Positions 8,140-15,950 of a DNA stretch of 64,000 nt are shown piece by piece (positions within the stretch are counted from its first letter, which is position 1; each line of letters starts with the position of its first letter). The notes below the pieces were generated by a model. That model did not search any database. It was not told where the DNA came from and saw only the letters and a list, made by a program, of their open reading frames with translations. The translations under genes and the position numbers were made by a program. The stretch comes from JACCVG01 sp963790245 (GTDB taxonomy: Bacteria > Actinomycetota > Thermoleophilia > Solirubrobacterales > Thermoleophilaceae), in contig CAWBNP010000002.1 in NCBI GenBank assembly GCA_963790245.1, positions 1,922,001 through 1,986,000 on the forward strand. Reading direction: 5' to 3'.

Positions 8140-9223
8140 ATGGGCAAAACGCTCGTCACCGGGGGTACCGGCTTCGTCGGCTCCCATGTCGCGCGTGCGC
8201 TCGCCGAGCGAGGCGACGATCTCCGGCTCACGTTCCGGCCGGAGTCCAATCTCGAGGCGCTGAACGGACTCGAGTACGAGCCGGCGCGCTGCGACCTGCT
8301 CGACCGTCGTGCGGTCCGGCGCGCCCTGCGCGACGTGGACCGGGTCTTCCACGTCGCGGGGCTCGCCTCGCTGGCGCCTGGGGACGCTGACCGGCTCGTC
8401 CGCGTCAACGTCGACGCGACGCGGCTGCTGCTCGAGGAATGCCTCAGCGCGGGGGTCGAGCGCGTCGTGATGACCTCGAGCGTCGCCGCGATCGGCCCAG
8501 CCGAACCGGGCGAGACCGCGGATGAGAATACGGTCTTCACCGCAGGAGCGCTCGGGATCCCGTACGTGAACGCCAAGCACGAGGCCGAGATCGAGGCGCT
8601 TCGGATCGGCGCCCGCGGGCTGCCCGTCGTGTGCGTGAACCCGTGCGTGGTGCTCGGCGCCGGCGATCACTACGGCACCGCCACGGCGATCGTCCGCCGC
8701 TTCCTGCTCGGACGGATCTCCGTCTACGTAGACGGGGGACTGAACATCGTGTCGGTCGGGGACGTCGCTCGCGGGCACCTGCTCGCCGATGAGCGTGGCG
8801 CGCCCGGCGAGCGTTACGTGCTTGGCAACCGCAACTACAGCCTGACCCGTCTGTTCGCCGACCTCGGGCGGATCTCGGGGATCGAGCCGCCGGCGCTCGA
8901 GCTGCCGGCTCCGGTTGCACTGAGGATGGCGATGATCGCCGCGCGGTTGCCGGGGCGTGCCGCCGATCACCGTCGAGGAGGTGAAGCTCGTTTCCTGCTG
9001 GTGGACCTACAAGAGCACCAAGGCCAAGCGCGACCTCGGCTGGAAGACCTCACCCCATGAGGACGCGATCGAATCGACGGTCAACTGGTACCTCGAGCGA
9101 GACGGCGAACGGATCGCCAGATCACGCCGCTCGCAGCCCTATCCGGCGAAGGGCGCGGCGATCGCGCTCGGCGCTCTCGACGGGATTGGCGGGCTCGCCT
9201 CACGTCTTCTGCGGCGGGGGTAG
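8140..9223 (+). CDS. NAD-dependent epimerase/dehydratase (extended SDR)
   Basis: About 360 residues. Rossmann nucleotide motif at the very start (LVTGGTGFVGSHVA), DVDRVFHVAG, NVDATRLLLEE, VVMTSSVAAIG, and the active-site tyrosine-lysine segment IPYVNAKHEAE. A frameshift near 8955 carries the C-terminus to another frame, where TYKSTKAKRDLGWK and a short hydrophobic tail finish the protein. Overall it resembles the dihydroflavonol-reductase/HpnA group of extended SDRs that act on nucleotide sugars or sterol-like alcohols. Specificity is not readable. Confidence 0.85.
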
Positions 9224-9227
9224 AGGA

Positions 9228-9494
9228 TTGGCGACGCTCTACCGCTGCCCGACTCCGACCGACCGGTTGTGTCCGTGCGGACGAGTCGCTCGCGCGCTAC
9301 GCGCGGGAGGAATCCCGTTCGACGAGGTGCGCGTCGCCGGCCGCCGCTCGCGCCGGCCGGAGATCCTCGAGCTCACCGGTCAGCGAGCGGTGCCGGTCTT
9401 GGTCCACGGCGAGGAGGTGATCCACGAGTCCCACCGGATCGCGGAATACATCGACTACACGGAAGCGGTCAGCTCAGGCGGTTCTCGAGGCTGA
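9228..9494 (+). CDS. Glutaredoxin-like / GST N-terminal domain protein
   Basis: 88 residues from TTG 9228, five bases after the epimerase stop. A single thioredoxin-fold domain: LYRCPTPTDRLCPCGRVARAL carries an N-terminal Cys-rich loop, AVPVLVHGEEVIHESHRIAEYID is the cis-Pro and Ser/Glu glutathione-binding part of GST N-terminal domains. The helical GST C-terminal domain is missing, so this is a stand-alone domain. Its end overlaps the convergent grxD gene by 26 bases. A start at TTG is weakly supported. Confidence 0.6.
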   Translation: MATLYRCPTPTDRLCPCGRVARALRAGGIPFDEVRVAGRRSRRPEILELTGQRAVPVLVHGEEVIHESHRIAEYIDYTEAVSSGGSRG

Positions 9495-9864
9495 TCGGGC
9501 CCTGCGTCGGATCGGGTTGTCCGAGGTCTGACTGGGTCTCTTCCGGCATCTCGACTCCCAGCGTCTGCGCAAGCTCGCCGGACTCGTACATCTCGGTAAT
9601 GATGTCGCAGCCGCCGATCAGCTCTCCCTTGACGAACAGCTGGGGGGTGGTCGGCCAGCCGGAGATCTCGACCAGCTCCTGCTTGATGCGCGGGTCGGGC
9701 AGGATGTCGAGCGCCGCGTACTGGACGCTCAGCGTGTTGAGGATCGATGCCGATCGGGCCGAGAAGCCGCAGCGGGGCTCGGTCGGAGTCCCCTTCATGA
9801 ACAGCATCACCTCGTTCTCGGCGATCGCCTGCTCGATGAACGCACGGATCTCTTGGTTGGTCAT
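9469..9864 (-). CDS. grxD: Monothiol glutaredoxin, Grx4 type
   Basis: 131 residues. It has the CGFS active site in GTPTEPRCGFSARSA, SGWPTTPQLFVKGELIGG (cis-Pro loop and glutathione contacts) and GCDIITEMYESGEL. CGFS glutaredoxins carry [2Fe-2S] clusters with bound glutathione and work with BolA, whose gene lies directly upstream and overlaps by four bases. The C-terminal extension of about 20 residues (PEETQSDLGQPDPTQ) is longer than usual. Expected role: iron-sulfur cluster transfer in the cytoplasm. Confidence 0.93.
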   Translation of the reverse strand: MTNQEIRAFIEQAIAENEVMLFMKGTPTEPRCGFSARSASILNTLSVQYAALDILPDPRIKQELVEISGWPTTPQLFVKGELIGGCDIITEMYESGELAQTLGVEMPEETQSDLGQPDPTQGPISLENRLS

Positions 9865-10118
9865 CTCGTGGCCTCGCTGGTCGTGTTGAGTTCTGGGGTC
9901 GACGTTGCGATCGACAGGGCGTGGATCTCATTCCCCACTTCGGCTCCGAAGACGGCGTAGACGAGCTTGTGCTGCTCGATCCGCGAGAGGCCCGCGAACT
10001 GCTCGGCCACGACCTCGGCGCGGAAGTGGTCGCCGCCGCCGGTCAGGTCCTCTACCAGCGCACGGGCGCCTGGAATCGCGCTCTCGATCCGCTGTTGGAG
10101 CTCTTCGGTGCTGGGCAT
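9861..10118 (-). CDS. bolA: BolA family protein
   Basis: 85 residues. LQQRIESAIPGARALVEDLTGGGDHFRAEVVAEQFAG and SRIEQHKLVYAVFG match BolA, including the conserved His in the C-terminal cluster-binding region (EIHALSIAT). It forms an overlapping pair with the CGFS glutaredoxin (ATGA, 9861-9864), consistent with the known GrxD-BolA heterodimer that handles [2Fe-2S] clusters. A TATCTT hexamer lies ten bases before ATG 10118, and the IscA-like gene diverges from the same short intergenic region. Confidence 0.92.
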   Translation of the reverse strand: MPSTEELQQRIESAIPGARALVEDLTGGGDHFRAEVVAEQFAGLSRIEQHKLVYAVFGAEVGNEIHALSIATSTPELNTTSEATR

Positions 10119-10128
10119 CGCTTCAGAA

Positions 10129-10134
10129 AAGATA
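10129..10134 (-). promoter_or_regulatory. -10 element of the bolA-grxD operon
   Basis: TATCTT on the minus strand, ten bases before ATG 10118; leaderless or with a leader of two or three bases. Confidence 0.5.
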
Positions 10135-10152
10135 GCGGGGTGACGGTGGCGC

Positions 10153-10158
10153 TACGAT
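10153..10158 (+). promoter_or_regulatory. -10 element, leaderless promoter of the IscA-like gene
   Basis: TACGAT seven bases before GTG 10166. Confidence 0.6.
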
Positions 10159-10165
10159 GTGAGGC

Positions 10166-10534
10166 GTGGTCACACTCACCGATATAGCGGCAACCAAGGT
10201 GAACGAGTTTCTCTCCTCCCAGGAGTCAACGCCAGAGACTTCCGGTCTGCGCGTCGGGGTCCGGGGCGGCGGATGCTCGGGGTTCCAGTACGCGCTGGCG
10301 CTCGATGAGCAGCGCGATGGCGACACGATCTTCGAGGATCACGGGATCCGCGTGATCGTCGACGAGCAGAGCCTGTCCTACGTAGATGGCTCGGTCGTCG
10401 ACTTCAAGGAGAGCATGATGGGATCGGGGTTCGAAGTGAACAACCCCAACGTCGTCGCCGCCTGCGGCTGCGGCTCCTCCTTCCGCGTCGCCGATGACGA
10501 GGAGGCAGCCGCGTGTGCCTCCACTGCTGGTTAG
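10166..10534 (+). CDS. Iron-sulfur cluster assembly accessory protein (HesB/IscA/ErpA type)
   Basis: 122 residues. It keeps the three cluster-binding cysteines: one in GVRGGGCSGFQYALAL and two in the C-terminal ACGCGSSF, the A-type carrier signature. DEQSLSYVDGSVVDF and NPNVVAACGCG confirm the family. The tail (DDEEAAACASTAG) adds a fourth Cys not typical of the family. It is divergent from bolA-grxD, making one locus for cluster trafficking. The start GTG 10166 is set by the -10 spacing. The 3' end overlaps the convergent hydrolase by four bases. Confidence 0.92.
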   Translation: MVTLTDIAATKVNEFLSSQESTPETSGLRVGVRGGGCSGFQYALALDEQRDGDTIFEDHGIRVIVDEQSLSYVDGSVVDFKESMMGSGFEVNNPNVVAACGCGSSFRVADDEEAAACASTAG

Positions 10535-11208
10535 CAGAGGTTCTTCCTCAGGAAATCGAGCGTCCGGTCCCATGAGAGCTGGGCTGCATCGGCGTTGTAG
10601 GTGCCGAGCCGGTCGGTGTCGTTGAAGAATGCGTGGCCGCAGCCCGGGTAGAAGTTGAAGCTCACCTCCACGCCTGCATCGCCGATCTCCTGCTCGAGCT
10701 CCTTGGCGGTCTCGACCGGGATGAAGTCGTCGGCCTCGCCGAAGTGCCCGAGAACCGGGGCATCGATCCGCGAGAAATCCGGCTTGCCGTGCGGCATCAC
10801 GTAGTAGTAGGTGACGACCGCGTTGATCCTGGAGTTGCTCGCCGCCGCCCAGACCGACAGCCCGCCACCGAGGCAGAATCCGATCGAGCCGACGCCGTCG
10901 CCCTCGGTTCCGTCATGGGCGAGCAGGTAGTCGACTGCGCCGCGCATGTCCTGCTCGGCCTGATCCATCGACAGGGCCATCATCTTCTGCTGGGCCTCGT
11001 CGGGTTCGGTGGTGGTGTCGCCGCGGTAGAGATCGGGCGCCAGAGCGATGAATCCGGCCTCCGCGAGGCGGTCGCAGACGCTCCGGATGTGATTCTCCAG
11101 ACCCCACCACTCCTGCATCACGATCGTCGCCGGGCCGCTTCCTGACGCAGGCAGCGCGAGATAGCCGGGCGCCGTCCGGCCGTTCACGTCAAACTCGATG
11201 TCGCTCAT
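10531..11208 (-). CDS. Dienelactone hydrolase family protein
   Basis: 225 residues of an alpha/beta hydrolase. IVMQEWWGLENHIRSV is the oxyanion region with the dienelactone-hydrolase Glu, GSIGFCLGGG contains the nucleophilic Cys (GxCxGG), FGEADDFIP the Asp and GCGHAFFND the His. A Cys nucleophile is the hallmark of true DLH. Start ATG 11208 has GAGGAGC 13 to 7 bases upstream. A plausible role is hydrolysis of a lactone from aromatic ring cleavage, but no ring-cleavage gene is in the window. Confidence 0.9.
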   Translation of the reverse strand: MSDIEFDVNGRTAPGYLALPASGSGPATIVMQEWWGLENHIRSVCDRLAEAGFIALAPDLYRGDTTTEPDEAQQKMMALSMDQAEQDMRGAVDYLLAHDGTEGDGVGSIGFCLGGGLSVWAAASNSRINAVVTYYYVMPHGKPDFSRIDAPVLGHFGEADDFIPVETAKELEQEIGDAGVEVSFNFYPGCGHAFFNDTDRLGTYNADAAQLSWDRTLDFLRKNLC

Positions 11209-11371
11209 CCGACTGCTCCTCTGATTGTGTCCGGACCGGGCGAGGCTACCCAAGGAGCCTGGGCTTTTACCGCGAACCTTTGTAGACCGCCGGGAAATCT
11301 GCGAGACTGTCGGTCGTTCGTCCACGGACGCGGACAGCACGAATCGAGCGAAGGGTATTAGGAGAGGCCGA

Positions 11372-12045
11372 ATGAGAAACCGCAGTCAGCCGCTGGTCGT
11401 GTTGATAGCCGTCGTCGCGGCGACGATTGCGATCGCCGTGATCGCGTTCAGCGGCGGGCCCTCCGATCCCTCCTTCGTGGTGGCGCACCAGTACGGCCAC
11501 ACGGACCCGCCCCCCTCGTCCACCACGACGTCAACGACGCCCACGACGTCAACGACGCCCACGACGTCAACGACGCCCACGACGTCCACGACTACCACAA
11601 CTCCGACGACAACTTCTGGAACCACCACCAGCGGCCGCAGAAAGCCGCCGAAGACCAAGATCAAGATTCGCGCGAAGATTCGCCAGCGGCAGTGCAGGCG
11701 TAACCGCCGCAACCGCGGCAAGAAGTGCGCCAGGCCTGCACGCCGGCGTGCAGGCGGCAACAACCGTCGCGGCACACCGAATACATCGGTCAACGGGTCA
11801 GCGGGCCAGGGTCGCGTTCACGGCAGCAGCCGGACGAGCCTGGCACGACATTCGAGTGCCGCGTGGACGACGGCGAGTGGCAGACGTGCTCGTCACCCTT
11901 CACCAGCAAGAAACTCTCGCCCGGCAAGCACTACGTGTACGTGCGTGCGATCGGGCCGGACGGGGAAGCCGATCCAACGCCCGTGAGGGATCGCCAGAAG
12001 ATCAAGACCAAGAAGCAGCGCCGGAAGGTCATGCAGCGCCGCTAG
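11372..12045 (+). CDS. Membrane-anchored Thr-rich protein with Ig-like C-terminal domain
   Basis: About 224 residues. Residues 8-28 form a membrane or signal anchor (LVVLIAVVAATIAIAVIAF). A Pro/Ser/Thr stretch of STTPTT units follows, then a strongly basic Arg/Lys linker, and after a frameshift near 11800 a small beta domain with two cysteines (TTFECRVDDGEWQTC and YVYVRAIGPDGEADPTP). That last module is the Ig/fibronectin-like repeat common in secreted actinobacterial proteins. It should face outside the cell with the Thr-rich part as a stalk. ATG 11372 has GGAGAGG eight bases upstream. No enzymatic role is visible. Confidence 0.7.
11525..11587 (+). repeat. 18-bp tandem repeat encoding the Thr-rich stalk
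   Basis: Three perfect copies of an 18-base unit (ACGACGTCAACGACGCCC) start at 11525, 11543 and 11561, followed by a partial copy. The repeat is in frame (six codons per unit), so copy-number change would lengthen or shorten the stalk without a frameshift. Confidence 0.9.
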
Positions 12046-12071
12046 CGGAGGCTGCTCGACGACGGGCTCGG

Positions 12072-12100
12072 GACATTTCGGGCTCGAGAGCCGGGATGTC
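12072..12100. terminator. Candidate bidirectional hairpin terminator
   Basis: Nested inverted repeat between two convergent genes: outer arms GACAT/ATGTC and inner arms GGCTC/GAGCC around a two-base loop. No U-tract on either side, as is common in GC-rich actinobacteria. Confidence 0.5.
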
Positions 12101-12106
12101 TGTCCG

Positions 12107-12786
12107 CTAATCCTCGGCCAGCAGTCGCCAGAGGTACAGCGAGGCGATCGTCCGGTGCGGGCGCCAGCGCTCGCCGAGACGCTCGAGCGTCTCGGCGTCG
12201 GGCAGTGATCCTCGAGGCCGTAGTCGAGCATCGCGCCCTTGCGGACGCCCAGATCGCCGACCGGAAGGACGTCGGGCCGGCCCAGGTGGAAGATCAGGAA
12301 CATCTCGGCCGGTCCAGCGTCCGAGCCCCTTGACCGCGATCGAGCTCGTCGATCACCCGCTCGTCATCCAGTTCGGGCAGGTGGTCGAGGTCGAGCTCGC
12401 CGGTTTCGATGTGGACGGCGAGATCGCGCAGGTAGGCCGCCTTGGCCCGTGACAGGCCGACGGCCCGCAGCTGCTCGGGATCGGTCTCGATCAGCTCTTC
12501 GGGAGTCGGCGTCCGGTCCCCGAACAGGTCCGTCAGCCGACCGAAGATCGTTCGCGCCGCCTTGGTCGAGAGTTGCTGGCCGACGATCGCCCGGATCAGC
12601 GCGCCGTAGGCCTCGGTCGGGCGCTCGGGCCGAGCCTCGCGCAGCTCCTCCGGGGAGCCGTAGCGCTCGATCAGGGACGCCATCACTGCGTCGGATCCGG
12701 CGCAGCGCCTCCAGGGCGGCGTCGGTCTCCGCGGGCAGCGCCTTCGCTGCGCCCGAGGAGGTCCCGGCGGAAGGACGCGGGCTCAC
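12107..12786 (-). CDS. DNA-3-methyladenine glycosylase (AlkA/HhH-GPD family)
   Basis: About 225 residues. ALPAETDAALEALRRI leads in another frame into IERYGSPEELREARPERP, then YGALIRAIVGQQLSTKAA is the HhH-GPD entry, LRAVGLSRAKAAYLRDLA the helix-hairpin-helix, and GRWTAEMFLIFHLGRPDVLPVGDLGVRKG contains the catalytic Asp (second Asp of PVGD). Frames change near 12700, 12310 and 12210. It excises alkylated bases. GTG 12786 is inferred from a GTGA overlap with the upstream ABC1 kinase stop, so the two are translationally coupled. Confidence 0.82.
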
Positions 12787-14204
12787 AGCCGACCGCTCCG
12801 CCCAGGCCGGAACGGCCCTCGAGGAAGTCCGCCTCGCTGCTCGCCCAGCTCGGTTGACGGGCGGATCACCGTAGAGCCACTCGCGCATGATCGCGTGCCA
12901 GTCGGCCTCGCGCGCGCAGCTGGCTGAGCACGCCGAGCACGAGCGTCTCCATCCGCCGCAGTGAGCATCATCTGCGCCGGAACGTTGTAGTGGCGGATCA
13001 TGTCGAAGTACTCCGAGCGCGGATCGCCGATGTCGAGCATCACCGAGCGGACGTAGTCGCGGTCGATCTTCTTGCGCGCCGGGCTCGCTGTACCAGGCGG
13101 TGATCGCGTGGAAATGGTCGATCAGGCGCTGCGGCGGGTCACGCGCTCCTCGTCCTGCCGGGAAGTAGCCGATCTTCTGCGAGGTTGGCGTGAAAGGCCA
13201 CGGCGTCGTCCTCGATCCCGCCGGTACCGGCGATCGGCCTCCTGGTCCACTTCAGCGCGGTCCAGGCGCTGGTCATCCCGTAGTCGAGGAACGCCACGCG
13301 CCCGTCGTCCATCAGCAGGAAGTTGCCGGGATGGGGATCGCCCGAGAAGTGGCCGTTGCGGTAGACGCGAGCCGAAGAAGAAGCGGAAGACGATCTCGCC
13401 GTAGCGGTCGCGGGCGGCCTGGTCGAGCTCCTGGACCTCCTCGAATCCGATCCCCTCGACGAACTCGCAGACCAGGACGTGCTCGCCGCAGTAGTCGGTC
13501 ATCACGTCGGGAACCATGACGAACGGGTGGTCGCGCCAGGCGCGCGCGAACGCCCGCTGGTTCTGGGCCTCGTGCTCGTAGTCGAGCTCCTCGGTGATCC
13601 GCTCGCGGATCTCGCCGCTCACGCCTTCGATGTCGATGCCCGGGGCCACGCGCTTGGCGATCTGGAGGATCATGCCGAGGTTCTGCAGGTCGGCCCGGAC
13701 GGCCTGCGGCAACGCCGGGGTACTGGACCTTGACCGCCACGCGGCGACCGTCGTCGGCCGGTCGCGAGTAGACCTGCCCGATCGAGGCAGCTGCGATCGC
13801 GTCCTCGTCGAAGTCGCGAAGACCTTGCCGTGCGCTCGGCCCAGGTCCGCTCGATCACCTTGCTTCATCTCCTTGAAGGACACCACGGGCGCCGAGTCGC
13901 GCAGCTCGGCGAGCCGTCCTGAATCCGCTCGGTCACCTCCGGGGGCAGCGACGCCGCTGTCGAGGAAGGAGGCGACCTGGCCGACCTTCATCGCCGCGCC
14001 CTTCATCTGGCCGAGGACCTCGACGATCTGCTCGGCGGCCTTGATCTGGCGGCGTTCCGCCGCGGCGCGCCGGCCGTCGTGGTCGCGGGTCAGGTTGGCC
14101 ACCTTGGTCGTGCCCGACTTGGCGGCCTCCGACCCGGCAAGCCGGGCGATCTTCGAGGCGCGGCGACGCGGCCGGTGGGCATCGACTTGTCTCGGTCCTG
14201 CCAT
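12783..14204 (-). CDS. ABC1/AarF (UbiB-like) atypical kinase (frameshifted)
   Basis: About 470 residues. Family motifs in order: KMKGAAMKVGQ-type segment with KxGQ (GQMKGAAMKVGQVASFLDSG), VSFKEMKQ, then LGMILQIAKRVAPGID, the ExD motif in EELDYEHEAQNQRAF, VMVPDVMTDYCGEHVLVCEFVEG, and the C-terminal MLDIGDPRSEYFDMIRHY. Frames change near 13930, 13860, 13810, 13725, 13385, 13190, 13085 and 12910. ABC1 kinases support isoprenoid-quinone or lipid metabolism in other bacteria and are membrane-associated. Pairing with an AlkA gene through overlapping start and stop is unusual. Confidence 0.82.
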
Positions 14205-14210
14205 CGGACC

Positions 14211-14216
14211 AGTCTA
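14211..14216 (-). promoter_or_regulatory. -10 element, leaderless promoter of the ABC1 kinase operon
   Basis: TAGACT on the minus strand, six bases before ATG 14204. Confidence 0.6.
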
Positions 14217-14229
14217 GGACGGCGCGCGC

Positions 14230-14235
14230 TACGCT
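14230..14235 (+). promoter_or_regulatory. -10 element, leaderless promoter of the FAH gene
   Basis: TACGCT six bases before ATG 14242; divergent from the kinase promoter 13 bases away. Confidence 0.6.
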
Positions 14236-14241
14236 GCGCCC

Positions 14242-15066
14242 ATGCGACTTCGTCAGCTTCGACGCCGGTACCGGCCCGCGAGCCGGCCTGCTCGAGAACG
14301 GGCTCGTCACCGAGGTCGGGCGACTCCGTCCTCGCGCTGACTCGAGGCCGGCCTCGAGCAAGCGCGCACACGCGCGCTGGCCGAGCCGCGTCGCGCTGGC
14401 CGAGTCACGCTGCTGCCGCCGATCGGCGACCCGGCAGAAGATCATCGGCATCGGCCTGAACTACCGACCGCACGCCGAGGAGGCCGGACAGGAGGCGCCC
14501 GAGGTGCCGACCTTCTTCGCCAAGTTCGCCAACGCCCTCGCCGTCGCCCGGGAGCGCAGGTCGCGCTGCCGGCAGTCGAGCGCGCAAGGTCGACTACGAG
14601 GCCGAGGTGGCGTTCGTCGTGGGCCGGCGCGCGAAGTCGGTCTCCGAGAGCGCGGCGCTCGACCACATCGCGGGCTACATGCTCTTCAACGACCTGTCCG
14701 CGCGCGACCTCCAGTTCCAGACCCCGCAGTGGATGCCCGGCAAGGTCTTCGACGGGTCGGCGCCCTGCGGCCCGGCGCTGGTGACCGCCGAGGAGGGCAT
14801 CGGCCCGCCGGCGCCATCGACATCGCCCTGACCCTCAACGGCGAGGTCAGATGCAGGCTGCTCACACCGCCGATCTGATCCACTCGATCCCCGCGCTGCT
14901 GGCGCATCTGTCGACGCTGATGACGCTCGAGCCCGGCGACATCGTCTCGACCGGTACCCCGGCGGGGGTCGGCAGCGTCCGCAAGCCGCGCGTCTGGCTC
15001 AGCCCCGGCGACGAGATCGTGATCAGCTCGCCGCAGCTCGGCGAGCTACGGACCACCATTGCCTGA
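14242..15066 (+). CDS. Fumarylacetoacetate hydrolase family protein (frameshifted)
   Basis: About 275 residues. Core motifs: KIIGIGLNYRPHAEEAG, VPTFFAKFANAL, VDYEAEVAFVVGRRAK, YMLFNDLSARDLQFQ, PGKVFDGSAPCGPALVT and the C-terminal GDIVSTGTPAGVG. The metal ligands (Glu of DYEAE and Asp of FNDLSARD) are present. The first 70 residues are scattered over frames (changes near 14265, 14330, 14435, 14555, 14580, 14815, 14850). The family covers hydrolases, decarboxylases and isomerases of 2-keto acids from aromatic catabolism; the exact reaction is unknown. Confidence 0.85.
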
Positions 15067-15075
15067 GCGGTTCGG

Positions 15076-15768
15076 CTATCGAAGCTCTAGGACGGCCTCA
15101 CCGTCGAGCGCGGCCAGGGCGCGCTCGGGCGAGCAGGAGATACAGGTGAAGATCGGCGTCTCAGAGGCGGTGAAAGAACTCGATTCCGTGAAGCGGAGCT
15201 CCTGGACCAGATCGAGGAACTGCGCCGGGTCATCGGCGTTGAAGGAGACGACGAACTCCTGGTCGTCGAGCCCGTATGAGTAGGCGGTGTTGATGTCGAT
15301 CTCGCCGTACTGCTTGCCGACTGCGATGTGCCCGCGCATGATCCGCATCCGCTCATCGCCGTCGAGCGCGTACCAGTCGCGCTTCTTCCACATCGGATAG
15401 ACGATCAGGTACTTGGCATCCGACCCCGGGCGCGGTGCGAGCGGCTGCTCCTCCTCGGAGTAGGCCGACTCCTTGGTGAGCGCGAGGAACGAGTGCGATA
15501 TCTCGGCGTAGGCCAGCAGGCCGGTCTGGTTGAGCAGGACGTGGAACTCGTGGATCGGGTCGAGGCTGGCCGCGACCGTTCTGACCATCAGGTCGGTGTC
15601 CCCGCGCGTGCCGACGAGCGAGTAGGCGCGCAGCAGGTGATCCTCGGAGAACTCTGCGCAGGCGGCCGCGAACTCGTGCTTGTGGCGCGCCCGTTCGCTC
15701 GGCTCCAGCCGGCGCCAGTCCGGGTGGACGCGGAGAAACGTGAACTTGACGAAGTTCCTGGCGGACAC
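15076..15768 (-). CDS. HemQ / chlorite dismutase family protein
   Basis: 230 residues in one clean frame. NFVKFTFLRVHPDWRRL opens the first half-ferredoxin fold; YLIVYPMWKKRDWYAL is the HemQ signature with catalytic Tyr and Lys; RGHIAVGKQYGEI holds the proximal haem His; GLDDQEFVVSF and FLDLVQELRFTE follow. Absence of the chlorite-dismutase Arg segment and the YPMxKxRxWY pattern favour coproheme decarboxylase (HemQ), the last step of coproporphyrin-dependent haem synthesis in actinobacteria. No other haem gene is nearby. GTG 15768 is chosen because the domain begins there and a TAGGCT lies ten bases upstream; the frame is open much further. Confidence 0.82.
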   Translation of the reverse strand: MSARNFVKFTFLRVHPDWRRLEPSERARHKHEFAAACAEFSEDHLLRAYSLVGTRGDTDLMVRTVAASLDPIHEFHVLLNQTGLLAYAEISHSFLALTKESAYSEEEQPLAPRPGSDAKYLIVYPMWKKRDWYALDGDERMRIMRGHIAVGKQYGEIDINTAYSYGLDDQEFVVSFNADDPAQFLDLVQELRFTESSSFTASETPIFTCISCSPERALAALDGEAVLELR

Positions 15769-15778
15769 GGTGCCCTGG

Positions 15779-15784
15779 AGCCTA
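15779..15784 (-). promoter_or_regulatory. -10 element of the hemQ-like gene
   Basis: TAGGCT on the minus strand, ten bases before GTG 15768. Confidence 0.45.
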
Positions 15785-15937
15785 TCCCGACGGGCCTCGC
15801 ACGCCGAGCGACCCGATGACCATCGCGCTTCGGCACAGCCACCCTTCCTCGCACCACCGGTGCGAGGTGCGGGCGTCCGCGCCGCCCCGCTCGGCCCTCG
15901 TCCCGCTCGCCGCACAATTCCTGCCGGGATAGGCCCC

Positions 15938-15943
15938 TAGAGT
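15938..15943 (+). promoter_or_regulatory. -10 element, leaderless promoter of the large membrane protein gene
   Basis: TAGAGT seven bases before ATG 15951. It shows that the in-frame GTG at 15942 cannot be the start. Confidence 0.6.
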
Positions 15944-15950
15944 GTGGCGC

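Noticed and set aside
11510..11600. Short direct repeats as a possible CRISPR array
   Set aside because: Units are contiguous 18-mers without spacers and encode in-frame STTPTT residues; no cas genes are near.
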